This document shows, one piece after another, positions 17,708 through 26,186 of a DNA stretch of 64,000 nt. The position numbers were made by a program, and so were the translations under genes. Where the stretch lies: assembly GCA_900471815.1 (NCBI GenBank), contig UICE01000009.1, positions 62,001 through 126,000 on the forward strand, given 5' to 3'. Position 1 is the stretch's first letter. Each line of letters starts with the position of its first letter. The stretch comes from Hyphomicrobiales bacterium. GTDB lineage: Bacteria; Pseudomonadota; Alphaproteobacteria; Rhizobiales; Rhizobiaceae. The notes under the pieces were generated by a model. It made no database searches. It was given only the letters and a program-made list of their open reading frames with translations, and was not told the DNA's origin.

Positions 17708-20700
17708 TATTGTGCTTCGACGACCTCCATGCGGCCAGAGGCAGTGCGGGCAGAAAATTGCGGGCGATACATGTCTTCGACGCTAGCGGCAGGATGGCTG
17801 TAATTGCCCGGTGTGACGGCGCGAACAACGTAAGCAAGCGTAATTTCGCTATTATCGCTGGCGACCCGATCAAACGCAGCAACGAAACGATCACTACGGA
17901 ACTCCGTGTGAGCCGCCTCGACCTCACCTATCCAGTCAAAATTGGTCAAGCTGGCACTATTGACCAAGCCGGGATTGTCGATCTCAAAACCAGCGGGCAA
18001 CAGATCCGTAACCAGAACACGCGAGGGCCATCTATTGTTCTCTGTTATCTTCAAAACAACGACATAGCGCTCATTCTGCTTGGCCTCTGTGACGTTGGCC
18101 TCGCTACCATCAAGCGTGTAATAGGTGCGTTCAATATTAAACCCATCACCGCCCGCCGGCAGGGGCTGCGACGGTGCAGCAACCGTAGTGACAACTGCGG
18201 AAAGCGGAGCGGAGCTGGTGTTCGTAACTGTCACGGGCGACGCAATCAGTTCTTCGCCTGTAAGCTGCGACGCATAACTACCTGCATGGGCTACACCGTT
18301 AATATCGAGCTTCAGGTCGCTGTCTCCGTCTTGAATTGCACGCGCAGCAAGGAGCATCCATGTCTGTTCCTGGGTGCTGGTGTACCGAGCGCTTTCCCAT
18401 TGTTCGGCAACGATTTTTGACAGTTGCGGAATGATAGCCGGAACCGGACGGCTCTCGGCTGCCAGAGCAAGAACGGCAGCGCCATCACGCAAGGATGAAC
18501 CATAATCGGAGCGCACCAGGCTGACATTGCTCAACAACGATGTCTTACCGACAATATCGGTAAAAATGCTTTGCGAGCGCTGACCATCGCCATAAAGCGA
18601 AAGCGCAGCAGCTATGTGTGCTTTTGCAAGGGGCGTCGGAAACTCCGAAAGCATCGTATCGGCATAGTAGCGAAGATCGCTGATTGCGGCCTTGCGATTG
18701 CGGGCCAATACGTAGAGCGCATAGGCTATTTCATTTCCTTGATCCTTGACATTCACGTCATAGCTCAACGAATTCTGGAGATTATCCAGCGCCTGAACCA
18801 GCGCCTGTTCCGGCACGTCATATTTCTGTTCGCGTGCTCGTGTCAGGAAATCCGTGACATAGGCATCGAGCCAAAGATCGCCCGAACCTGGGCTCCACAG
18901 GCCGAAACTGCCGGACGAAGACTGATAGGCAAGCACGCGGTATATGGCTTCCTGAACGCGTTTTTGAACATCGCCATCATCAGCTATACCCGATTTCTTT
19001 GCCAGTTCGCTCATATATAGCAAAGGCAAGGCGCGGCTGGTGGTCTGTTCGGCGCAGCCATAAGGGTAGCGATCAAGCGTCATCAGCAGAGCAGGAATGT
19101 CGAACGCCGTTGATCGTGTAACGTTGAGGCTAACCGAAGCGCCCTGCAGGATACTCCCGGCAAGCAATTCACTGTCCACTTTGACACTGGCATTGGGTCC
19201 AAGCTTGATTGGCTTGCGCACAGTCATCGGCAATGTTGCTGGACGAACCGGAAGATTGAGCGTTTGTTCAAGCGACATGCCGGCGGTATTCGATAGTTTC
19301 ACCGAGACAACGCCATCGCCGGGATGAACGCCAACAAGCGGCAAGGTAAGGTCGAATTTGCCGCCAGCGGTCAGGTTGATCGCCTGCGATGCGCCGGGCT
19401 GCTCTACCTCGACGGCAGGATTGCCGGTGACCTGCACCTGATATTCACCAGCAGGCGCGTCGGTATTGGCTATATCAAGCCGCAAGGATGCTTTGTCGCC
19501 AGGCGTCAGGAATTTTGGCAGGCTTGCTGTCACTACCACCGGGTCACGGATAATCACGTCAGAGGTGGCATGCCCAACGCCGGATTTGGACCAGGCGACA
19601 GCCATGACCCGCGCCGTGCCATTGAACTGCGGGATATCAAAAGTGACGTTCGCCTTACCTTCCGCATCAAGCTTTACGGGCCCGGAGAAGAATGCGACGA
19701 GCTTTTCAGTTGGAGGATTACCCTGCATCGGCATTTGAGCGCCGTCGCCGCCGGTACGCAGTTTCCCTGTTGCGCCCTGCGAACTATCAATCAGACGCCC
19801 ATAGAGATCGCGGATTTCGAGCCCAAGCTGACGCTGGCCAAAATACCAGTTATCAGGATCAGGAGCCTCGTAACGAGTCAGATTAAGAATTCCGACATCC
19901 ACTGCAGCCACGGAAACAAATGCGTTCTCATTTGCGCCAGCGCCTGCAACCTGCAATGCGATGTTGAGTGGTTGGCGTGGCTCGGTCTTTTCCGGAGCTT
20001 CAAGCTTGACTGCCAGCTTGCGATCGCCGGGATTCACATTCAGCCATTTAATACCGATGGCTCGCATGGGCATATGCGTTTCCTGTGCATCGCCCGGACG
20101 GAACAACGTGGCCGTGACATAGGCTCCTGCACCCCAATCGGCGGTGACAGGAATATCAACTTCGCCGCCTTCAGCACCAATACTGGCTCTAGTCGTTGCC
20201 AGCAGGCTTTCAGCGCCGACTGTCACCAGCAATTCGCCAGCGAAACGCGAGGAAACTTTCAGCTTGGCGGTATCACCAGGCGCATATTGCTCCTTGTCCA
20301 GCGCAATTTCGAGGCCGTCAGGTGTTTCCGTCGATGCGGCTTCAACATAGTAACCAGCGTCGAATTCGACGCTTGATGTGGGACCATCCGCAGCGGCTGT
20401 TTCCACTTCCAACCGGAAACGTCCCCATGTCACGGGAACTGAAATCGCCCCGCCATCCGTGGTGGCATCAACTGTGCCATTGGCAACCTGCTTGGTCGAC
20501 AAAATAGGCTCGTACTTCCACGAGCTGCCGTCGCGATACCACTGATAGTTCCGCTCGACGCTCAGCAGCTTCCATGACAGACCTTGCATGGCCTGCTTCT
20601 GCCCATTTGCATCAAGCGCTATGACGTTAAACTTGCCAACGGAATTCTCGCTGAGATCGCCGGAAAACTCCGGCTTGATCCCAATCATCGAGCTTTCGGA

Positions 20701-23145
20701 TTTGACTGGCAGCGTCAATGAACGCTCAACAGCGCGTCCGCCTGCTTCCTTCAATCGTACAACCACATTTGCATTCAATAATTGTGTTGTCGAAGGAGCA
20801 TCGGCAATGGTCACGTCAAACGTCGCCTTGCCGTTTTCGTCCAATGCTTCGGCGGCTTCGATCGGCACGGATACTGGTTCACTTGCCTGTTCGTCGGCCA
20901 ACCCGAAGAAGTACCCTTTGAAATCCTCTCTTTCGCGCGTGGGCTTGAGAATGACCTCGCCTTCCGCAAACAAACCCGCAGCGGGAGCGCCGTATAGATA
21001 GCGCCCGTCAATAGTGACAGATGCGGGCTGGCCGGTCTCCAATGATTTGGCGTCGCTTGTCAGATCGAACTCGATACGGTCGGGCACGAAATCCTCGACC
21101 ATGAATTGCTTTTCCGCAATTGAAGACCCCTTTGGGTCGGTGAATATCTGCATCGTCCACGTGCCGCGCATGGCATTGGCCTGCAAAGCCAGATCCAACG
21201 TGTGGCCGCCCAAATTCTCTCCATCACTAACCATCCGGCGGTCTTCTACGCCATCTGGACGCTTGAATACGAAAGTGAGTGGCAGTTTCTCGATAGCATT
21301 TGCAGCGTTGTCACGCGCGAGAGCCGAAACGTGGACCGTTTCACCTGCCCTGTAGATGCCACGCTCGGTCCAAGCCAGAATATCGATAGCGCCAGGAGCC
21401 GCGCGGCCTGTAACACCGCGATCCGAAAGGTCGAAACCGGCTCGGGTCATGTCCAGAAAGACATAATCGGCATCACCGTTGCGGGCGGTGATCACGGCGG
21501 GAACCATGGCTGCAGTGCCGCGCATTAGCCCCGCACTGAACGTCGCACGACCATCCGTATCGGTTGTCGCGGTGCCGAGAATTTCGTTGTTCTTGGCAAG
21601 CAGCTGCAACTCAACGCCGATAAGCGGCTGGGCACTGGCAAGCGAGCGCACAAATACGTTCAGGCCATCGGTGCCTGTATATGTCGACAAACCAATGTCT
21701 GAAACGACGAACCATTGGGTTGCCAGCGCTGCCCAATCATCCTGCTTTGCTTCAGGTGATACGGCGGTCAACACATAAACGCCGGGCTTGCGCTGCGGCA
21801 AGGCCTCGTCGACAGGGAAGCTGGTGACAACGTCCTTGTTCAAATCGGTCTGAATATCAATCGTGCCTTCCCAAATGGCTTCACCCGCCTCGTCCTGCAG
21901 TCTTTGAGCGCTGTAACCTTCCAATTGCGTAAGGAATTGCGAACTCGTCAGCAAAGGCGCAATACCGCGATCGCCGATGCGGTAGAGTTTCAGCTTGGCG
22001 CTGCTGGTATTGACAGACACAATAGGAATGCCGCGACGGGCCGTGCTGGGCAAAACGAAACTGTCACCCGTAAACCGAACCATGGCTGTGCGGTCCTTGA
22101 CGTAAATATCAAGGTCGACTTGCCGCTCCAAAGATTCACCCACCGATGAAGGAAGACCGGCACGCAGCGCGAGCTTGTAGCGTTCACCATGTGTCAGACC
22201 TTCGGCGCAGATCTCACTACCCTTGGCTTCAACGCTTTTCGCCGGCACGCCGTTCAGTGTGACGAAGGGCGTGTAATCCGTCCCCATTTTTACCAATGGT
22301 TCTGAGAACTGAACGCAGGCACGTGCTGTCGCACTGTCAGCATCAATCGTGTGATTGACCACGCGGAAGCCCTGACGCGCCTGCAGATCATTGAGTGCTG
22401 CCCGAACTGTCTTTGCTTCAACCAGTTCCAAGCTTGCCTTATAGGCATTGATTGCCGCCCGGTAATTTTGCGCAATCTCCAGGGACGTTCCCAAGACGGA
22501 AAGGTCTTCTGCGCGGCTTTGTGTGGTGCGTGACAATTGATAGGCATTAAAAGCAGCCAATGCAGACTGACCACCCCTGTAGCGATCGCCTCCAACATTT
22601 CCAGCTTTTGCAAGCTCCAGCCATATGTCTTCATTGCCGGGTGCGAGCGACAAGGCAGCCATATAATTCTCGAGAGAGGTAGGAACTGCGCTGTTTCTTG
22701 CAAGCTCGATAAGCTTGTCAAAACCCATCGCTTTTTGAGCATCGGTTGCCGACAGATTGGCTTTGATCTCACGTGCATCGGTGATGAACTGCTCCGAAAC
22801 AAACTGCACTTTAGGAGCGGCGCCAATATCCGGTTCGACTGAGGTCTCCACGACCTTTCCGGCAAAGACACCCGGGAAGCTCTTGAGCTCCTTGAAGTCT
22901 GATTTCAGGAAGCACCACTTTACCTTGGGATTGTAGGTGAAGGCTTTACACGCCTGATCTGCAAGACAGACGGTTTCGCATTGATCCAGCGTAACATCTT
23001 CTTCCGTGCGCAGATCAAACCCGAAATAATCGCTGTCCTTCGTAGTGACGATATCGCGGTTAATCTCCGCGGCCCCCACCGGTAAGATGGAGGTAACAAA
23101 TGTGAGGAGAAGAGCAAGAAGCCCAAACCTTGCGCGCACAGACAT
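17707..23145 (-). CDS. Bacterial alpha-2-macroglobulin with thioester motif and PAN domain
   Basis: 1812 residues. A Sec signal (ending VGAA, with no lipobox cysteine) is followed by a Cys-rich PAN/Apple-like domain (about 40-95: DQCETVCLADQACKAFTYN), a helical linker, MG domains, and the thioester motif GCAEQ at residues 1363-1367 with its Cys and Gln intact, then the alpha/alpha-toroid and receptor-binding-like end. E. coli YfhM is a lipoprotein; this one seems secreted to, or free in, the periplasm. The family traps proteases that breach the outer membrane and pairs with PBP1c, which would repair the wall; the coupled pbpC gene matches that model. Which protease is the target is unknown. 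Confidence 0.95.
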   Translation of the reverse strand: MSVRARFGLLALLLTFVTSILPVGAAEINRDIVTTKDSDYFGFDLRTEEDVTLDQCETVCLADQACKAFTYNPKVKWCFLKSDFKELKSFPGVFAGKVVETSVEPDIGAAPKVQFVSEQFITDAREIKANLSATDAQKAMGFDKLIELARNSAVPTSLENYMAALSLAPGNEDIWLELAKAGNVGGDRYRGGQSALAAFNAYQLSRTTQSRAEDLSVLGTSLEIAQNYRAAINAYKASLELVEAKTVRAALNDLQARQGFRVVNHTIDADSATARACVQFSEPLVKMGTDYTPFVTLNGVPAKSVEAKGSEICAEGLTHGERYKLALRAGLPSSVGESLERQVDLDIYVKDRTAMVRFTGDSFVLPSTARRGIPIVSVNTSSAKLKLYRIGDRGIAPLLTSSQFLTQLEGYSAQRLQDEAGEAIWEGTIDIQTDLNKDVVTSFPVDEALPQRKPGVYVLTAVSPEAKQDDWAALATQWFVVSDIGLSTYTGTDGLNVFVRSLASAQPLIGVELQLLAKNNEILGTATTDTDGRATFSAGLMRGTAAMVPAVITARNGDADYVFLDMTRAGFDLSDRGVTGRAAPGAIDILAWTERGIYRAGETVHVSALARDNAANAIEKLPLTFVFKRPDGVEDRRMVSDGENLGGHTLDLALQANAMRGTWTMQIFTDPKGSSIAEKQFMVEDFVPDRIEFDLTSDAKSLETGQPASVTIDGRYLYGAPAAGLFAEGEVILKPTREREDFKGYFFGLADEQASEPVSVPIEAAEALDENGKATFDVTIADAPSTTQLLNANVVVRLKEAGGRAVERSLTLPVKSESSMIGIKPEFSGDLSENSVGKFNVIALDANGQKQAMQGLSWKLLSVERNYQWYRDGSSWKYEPILSTKQVANGTVDATTDGGAISVPVTWGRFRLEVETAAADGPTSSVEFDAGYYVEAASTETPDGLEIALDKEQYAPGDTAKLKVSSRFAGELLVTVGAESLLATTRASIGAEGGEVDIPVTADWGAGAYVTATLFRPGDAQETHMPMRAIGIKWLNVNPGDRKLAVKLEAPEKTEPRQPLNIALQVAGAGANENAFVSVAAVDVGILNLTRYEAPDPDNWYFGQRQLGLEIRDLYGRLIDSSQGATGKLRTGGDGAQMPMQGNPPTEKLVAFFSGPVKLDAEGKANVTFDIPQFNGTARVMAVAWSKSGVGHATSDVIIRDPVVVTASLPKFLTPGDKASLRLDIANTDAPAGEYQVQVTGNPAVEVEQPGASQAINLTAGGKFDLTLPLVGVHPGDGVVSVKLSNTAGMSLEQTLNLPVRPATLPMTVRKPIKLGPNASVKVDSELLAGSILQGASVSLNVTRSTAFDIPALLMTLDRYPYGCAEQTTSRALPLLYMSELAKKSGIADDGDVQKRVQEAIYRVLAYQSSSGSFGLWSPGSGDLWLDAYVTDFLTRAREQKYDVPEQALVQALDNLQNSLSYDVNVKDQGNEIAYALYVLARNRKAAISDLRYYADTMLSEFPTPLAKAHIAAALSLYGDGQRSQSIFTDIVGKTSLLSNVSLVRSDYGSSLRDGAAVLALAAESRPVPAIIPQLSKIVAEQWESARYTSTQEQTWMLLAARAIQDGDSDLKLDINGVAHAGSYASQLTGEELIASPVTVTNTSSAPLSAVVTTVAAPSQPLPAGGDGFNIERTYYTLDGSEANVTEAKQNERYVVVLKITENNRWPSRVLVTDLLPAGFEIDNPGLVNSASLTNFDWIGEVEAAHTEFRSDRFVAAFDRVASDNSEITLAYVVRAVTPGNYSHPAASVEDMYRPQFSARTASGRMEVVEAQ

Positions 23146-23258
23146 ATCGTCCTCCCAACGCCACTACTGATCCTGATGTTGGGCACTCTTTAAACTTCGT
23201 CGTGACTTGTCAACAGACCATGCAACTTACGGCTGAAATCTATGACATTGTTACAATA

Positions 23259-23280
23259 AAAAGGCCCCGAAGGGCCTTTT
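23259..23280 (-). terminator. Terminator after the OFA transporter gene
   Basis: AAAAGGCCC and GGGCCTTTT form a perfect 9-bp stem around a 4-base loop, with T-rich bases on either side. It lies 22 bases after the transporter stop and separates the formate operon from the macroglobulin gene. Confidence 0.85.
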
Positions 23281-23302
23281 TACTTCGAGTTGGAGCAATT
23301 GC

Positions 23303-24958
23303 TCACTGGAAGAGAATGATGGCCTGTTTGATGGTAACCCAAACACCCCACAGGATCGGGATACCAACAGCTGCCCAGGCAATTGCCGCCTTTGCGTCGA
23401 GACCGCCATGCCCTATGCCGAATGACCCGCTTGTGCCCGCTTCCACGACCTTTGTCTTGGCCTGTAGCGCAGCAACTTCCGCATCCGACATGAACCATTT
23501 GTCTGCCAATGGCCGCACGAACAGATTGGCTACCAAACCGAGCGCCAACATGCCAGCCAGGATATACATTGTTCGATCATAGACCTGATCACGCGGGACA
23601 CCCGCACTGATCTGGAATTCACGGATGTAATTGACCACGACGGGTCCCACGATACCGGCAGTCGCCCAAGCGGTCAGCAAGCGGCCATGAATAGCTCCAA
23701 CAAACTGCGTTCCAAATATATCGGCTAGGTAGGCCGGTATAGTAGCAAAGCCACCGCCATACATCGACAAGATCACGCAGAAAATAGCAACAAACAGCGC
23801 CTGGCTTCCCATATGTGCTGCGGTCGGTGCCAAGGCATACAGCGCTATGCCCAGCGCAAAGAAGGTGTAGTAGGTTGCCTTACGGCCGAGACGGTCGGAA
23901 AGTGACGCCCAGAAGAAGCGTCCGCCAATGTTGAACAGTGAAAGCAAACCGGTAAAACCAGCCGCGATAGCTGCTACCGCAGTTTTTTGCGATGCGTCCA
24001 GTTGCGTAAAACTGACATCGGGGAAGCCAATCAGCTTGCCTGCAAATATCTCCTGAAGCATTGGCGAAGCCATGCCGATCACGCCGATGCCAGCCGATAC
24101 GTTGAGGCATAGTACGGCCCAAATGAGCCAGAATTGCTTGGTCTTGTGCGCATCCCGCAAATGGACGTGACGCGTGGTAATCATGGCCTTGCCGTTAACG
24201 GGCGGGGTCCAGCCCTCTGGGCGCCAATTTGCAGGAGGAATACGATAGCCAAATGCGCCGCACATCATGAAAACAAAATAACCGGCGGCCATGACAAGCA
24301 AAGTCTGCCAAACGCCAACGGATTCCGGTGTCTTGAAGTAATTCATCAGAAGATTGGCCAGTGGCGCTCCGATCATCGCACCGCCACCAAAGCCCATGAT
24401 CGCCATGCCTGTTGCCATGCCGCGTCGATCCGGAAACCATTTGATCAAGGTCGACACCGGAGAAATATAGCCAAGCCCAAGGCCGATACCGCCGATAACG
24501 CCTGCGCCAAGCCACATCAGCCACAATTGATGTGTCATGATGCCGATGGCTGCAATGACCATGCCGCCGCACCAGCAGAGGGCTGAAACAAGACCCGCCT
24601 TGCGAGGGCCTGCGCGCTCCAGCCAACCGCCCCAAATTGCTGCGGAACAGCCGAGGAGCACAAAGAACAGCGTATATATCCAGCCGAGATCGCTGACACG
24701 CCAGTCACAACTGGTCGTAAAGAGAGCCGTTACAAGGTTGAGATCAGCACAGGCGACGGATTGTTCAATCCCGATCGAGCGGGACAATGGCAGCCAGAAA
24801 ACACTGAATCCATAGGCCATGCCGATACATAAATGAATTGCCAAAGCGGCTGGCGGGACGAGCCATCGATTGAAACCCGCCTTGGCGACAATGCGCTCGC
24901 GGTCGAGAATTCCAGCGGTTCCTACCGGACCTTCTGCTGTTTGGTCAATTGCCGACAT
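23303..24958 (-). CDS. OFA-family MFS transporter (oxalate/formate antiporter-like)
   Basis: 551 residues, about 12 membrane helices plus a C-terminal extra segment. OFA/MCT-like signatures: GIGLGLGYISPVSTLIKWFP, DRRGMATGMAIMGFGGGA in TM4-5, and AYLADIFGTQFVGAIHGR in the second half. The family exchanges or imports small carboxylates (oxalate, formate, pyruvate). Its start is 49 bases after fdsD on the same strand with GGGAGGGG ahead of the ATG, so it is probably the last gene of the formate dehydrogenase operon. That context points to formate or a formate-yielding acid as substrate, by inference. The large polar loop after TM2 holds several cysteines. Confidence 0.88.
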   Translation of the reverse strand: MSAIDQTAEGPVGTAGILDRERIVAKAGFNRWLVPPAALAIHLCIGMAYGFSVFWLPLSRSIGIEQSVACADLNLVTALFTTSCDWRVSDLGWIYTLFFVLLGCSAAIWGGWLERAGPRKAGLVSALCWCGGMVIAAIGIMTHQLWLMWLGAGVIGGIGLGLGYISPVSTLIKWFPDRRGMATGMAIMGFGGGAMIGAPLANLLMNYFKTPESVGVWQTLLVMAAGYFVFMMCGAFGYRIPPANWRPEGWTPPVNGKAMITTRHVHLRDAHKTKQFWLIWAVLCLNVSAGIGVIGMASPMLQEIFAGKLIGFPDVSFTQLDASQKTAVAAIAAGFTGLLSLFNIGGRFFWASLSDRLGRKATYYTFFALGIALYALAPTAAHMGSQALFVAIFCVILSMYGGGFATIPAYLADIFGTQFVGAIHGRLLTAWATAGIVGPVVVNYIREFQISAGVPRDQVYDRTMYILAGMLALGLVANLFVRPLADKWFMSDAEVAALQAKTKVVEAGTSGSFGIGHGGLDAKAAIAWAAVGIPILWGVWVTIKQAIILFQ

Positions 24959-25007
24959 ACAATGCCCCTCCCAAGGTTTGCATTAGAAAACAAGCGATTA
25001 AGTTGGA

Positions 25008-25256
25008 TCAGGCCGAAACGGTGCCCGGCTTGCGTATCTGCTTTGCAGCTTCAAGGACCAAGGGATCCAGACCGTTGTCCGGCTGTTCCAGTATGTCGAA
25101 AAGCTGCTGGCGCATGCGCGGTTCCCAGAAGTGGTTGATATGCTCGGCAACACCCGCCGCTGCCTCATCCATCGGTTGAGAGTGAAAGAAGGTTGCAATC
25201 TGATTGGCCATATAGACCAGTTTTTCCGCCGTGGTTTTATGGCTTTCACTATCCAT
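25008..25256 (-). CDS. fdsD: Formate dehydrogenase delta subunit / assembly factor
   Basis: 82 residues from the ATG at 25256, overlapping the end of fdhD by 8 bases. The sequence (KLVYMANQIATFF; AEHINHFWEPRMRQQL) is the FdsD pattern found in soluble NAD-dependent formate dehydrogenases. In Rhodobacter and Cupriavidus FdsD is small and is needed for activity, whether as subunit or chaperone. Gene order GBA-C-D is the canonical one. Confidence 0.92.
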   Translation of the reverse strand: MDSESHKTTAEKLVYMANQIATFFHSQPMDEAAAGVAEHINHFWEPRMRQQLFDILEQPDNGLDPLVLEAAKQIRKPGTVSA

Positions 25257-26184
25257 ATTGCACCAATCTAACAGTTGGACTTTGTATAAGGGTCGAGGCA
25301 GCAGGATCGGGATTGAGATGCGGCCGCTGCGGCTTTTCATCTGTGTCGGAGCCGATTTGCGCTGCGGCGACCGGGATACGTTCCGGGCGCGTAAACACAT
25401 CAAATTCATCGCCGCGAACCAAGGCAACGAGCGTTAGTCCGGCGGCATGGGCCGTGCGAATAGCAAGCGCTGTCGGGGCAGAAACCGCAATCAATACTGA
25501 AGCACCAATGATCGCTGCCTTCTGGACCATTTCAATGGAAACCCGGCTGGTTATCACAATAGCACCGCTGCTGCCTTCAATGCGCGAGCGGCACAGATTG
25601 CCAGCCAATTTGTCGAGCGCATTGTGTCTTCCGACATCTTCACGCGCCGCTACAATGCCTTTTCCCGGTTGATAGAAACCAGCGGCATGAACAGCTCCCG
25701 TTTCCTTGTGAAGAGGCTGTATTTCTGAAAGCAGTCTTACCGCTTGCGCAATGTCATCTGGTGCCAGTTCCAATTTCACCTTGTCGACGGAGGAGACCGG
25801 TTTCAATGCCTGCTCGATTGATTCAATTCCGCAAAGACCGCAACCAACGGGCCCCGCCATGCGGCGGCGGCGATCACTCAAATCCTGTCCTGCCTCGCCT
25901 GCAAGCCTGATCTGGATATCAATGCCTTCAGCATGGTCTTCAATGTTGATTTCATCGATCTGTTCAAGCCGCGAGATAATGCCTTCGGAAAGACTGAAAC
26001 CAACGGCAAAATCTTCCATGTCAGAAGGGGTTGCCATCATGACCGCATGGGTCGTGCCGTTATAGCTAAAGGCGACCGGTGTCTCTTCCGGCACGGCACG
26101 GTCGCCGCTGGCATAGCTGGCGACTGCGCCATTCAAGCGGCGAGTGATCCGCGGTACGAGTTGGCGTGCGGGGCGCTTTTCCAC
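25249..26184 (-). CDS. fdhD: Formate dehydrogenase sulfurtransferase FdhD (FdsC)
   Basis: 311 residues from GTG at 26184, two bases after the fdsA stop. FdhD/FdsC takes sulfur from an IscS-type desulfurase and sulfurates the bis-MGD molybdenum cofactor before its insertion in the alpha subunit. The sulfur-relay pair of cysteines is visible in CGLCG (C115 and C118), and other conserved stretches are EDFAVGFSLSEGII and REDVGRHNALDKL. Called fdsC in fds operons. Tight spacing on both sides shows it is co-transcribed and probably translationally coupled. Confidence 0.95.
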   Translation of the reverse strand: MEKRPARQLVPRITRRLNGAVASYASGDRAVPEETPVAFSYNGTTHAVMMATPSDMEDFAVGFSLSEGIISRLEQIDEINIEDHAEGIDIQIRLAGEAGQDLSDRRRRMAGPVGCGLCGIESIEQALKPVSSVDKVKLELAPDDIAQAVRLLSEIQPLHKETGAVHAAGFYQPGKGIVAAREDVGRHNALDKLAGNLCRSRIEGSSGAIVITSRVSIEMVQKAAIIGASVLIAVSAPTALAIRTAHAAGLTLVALVRGDEFDVFTRPERIPVAAAQIGSDTDEKPQRPHLNPDPAASTLIQSPTVRLVQYG

Positions 26185-26186
26185 GT

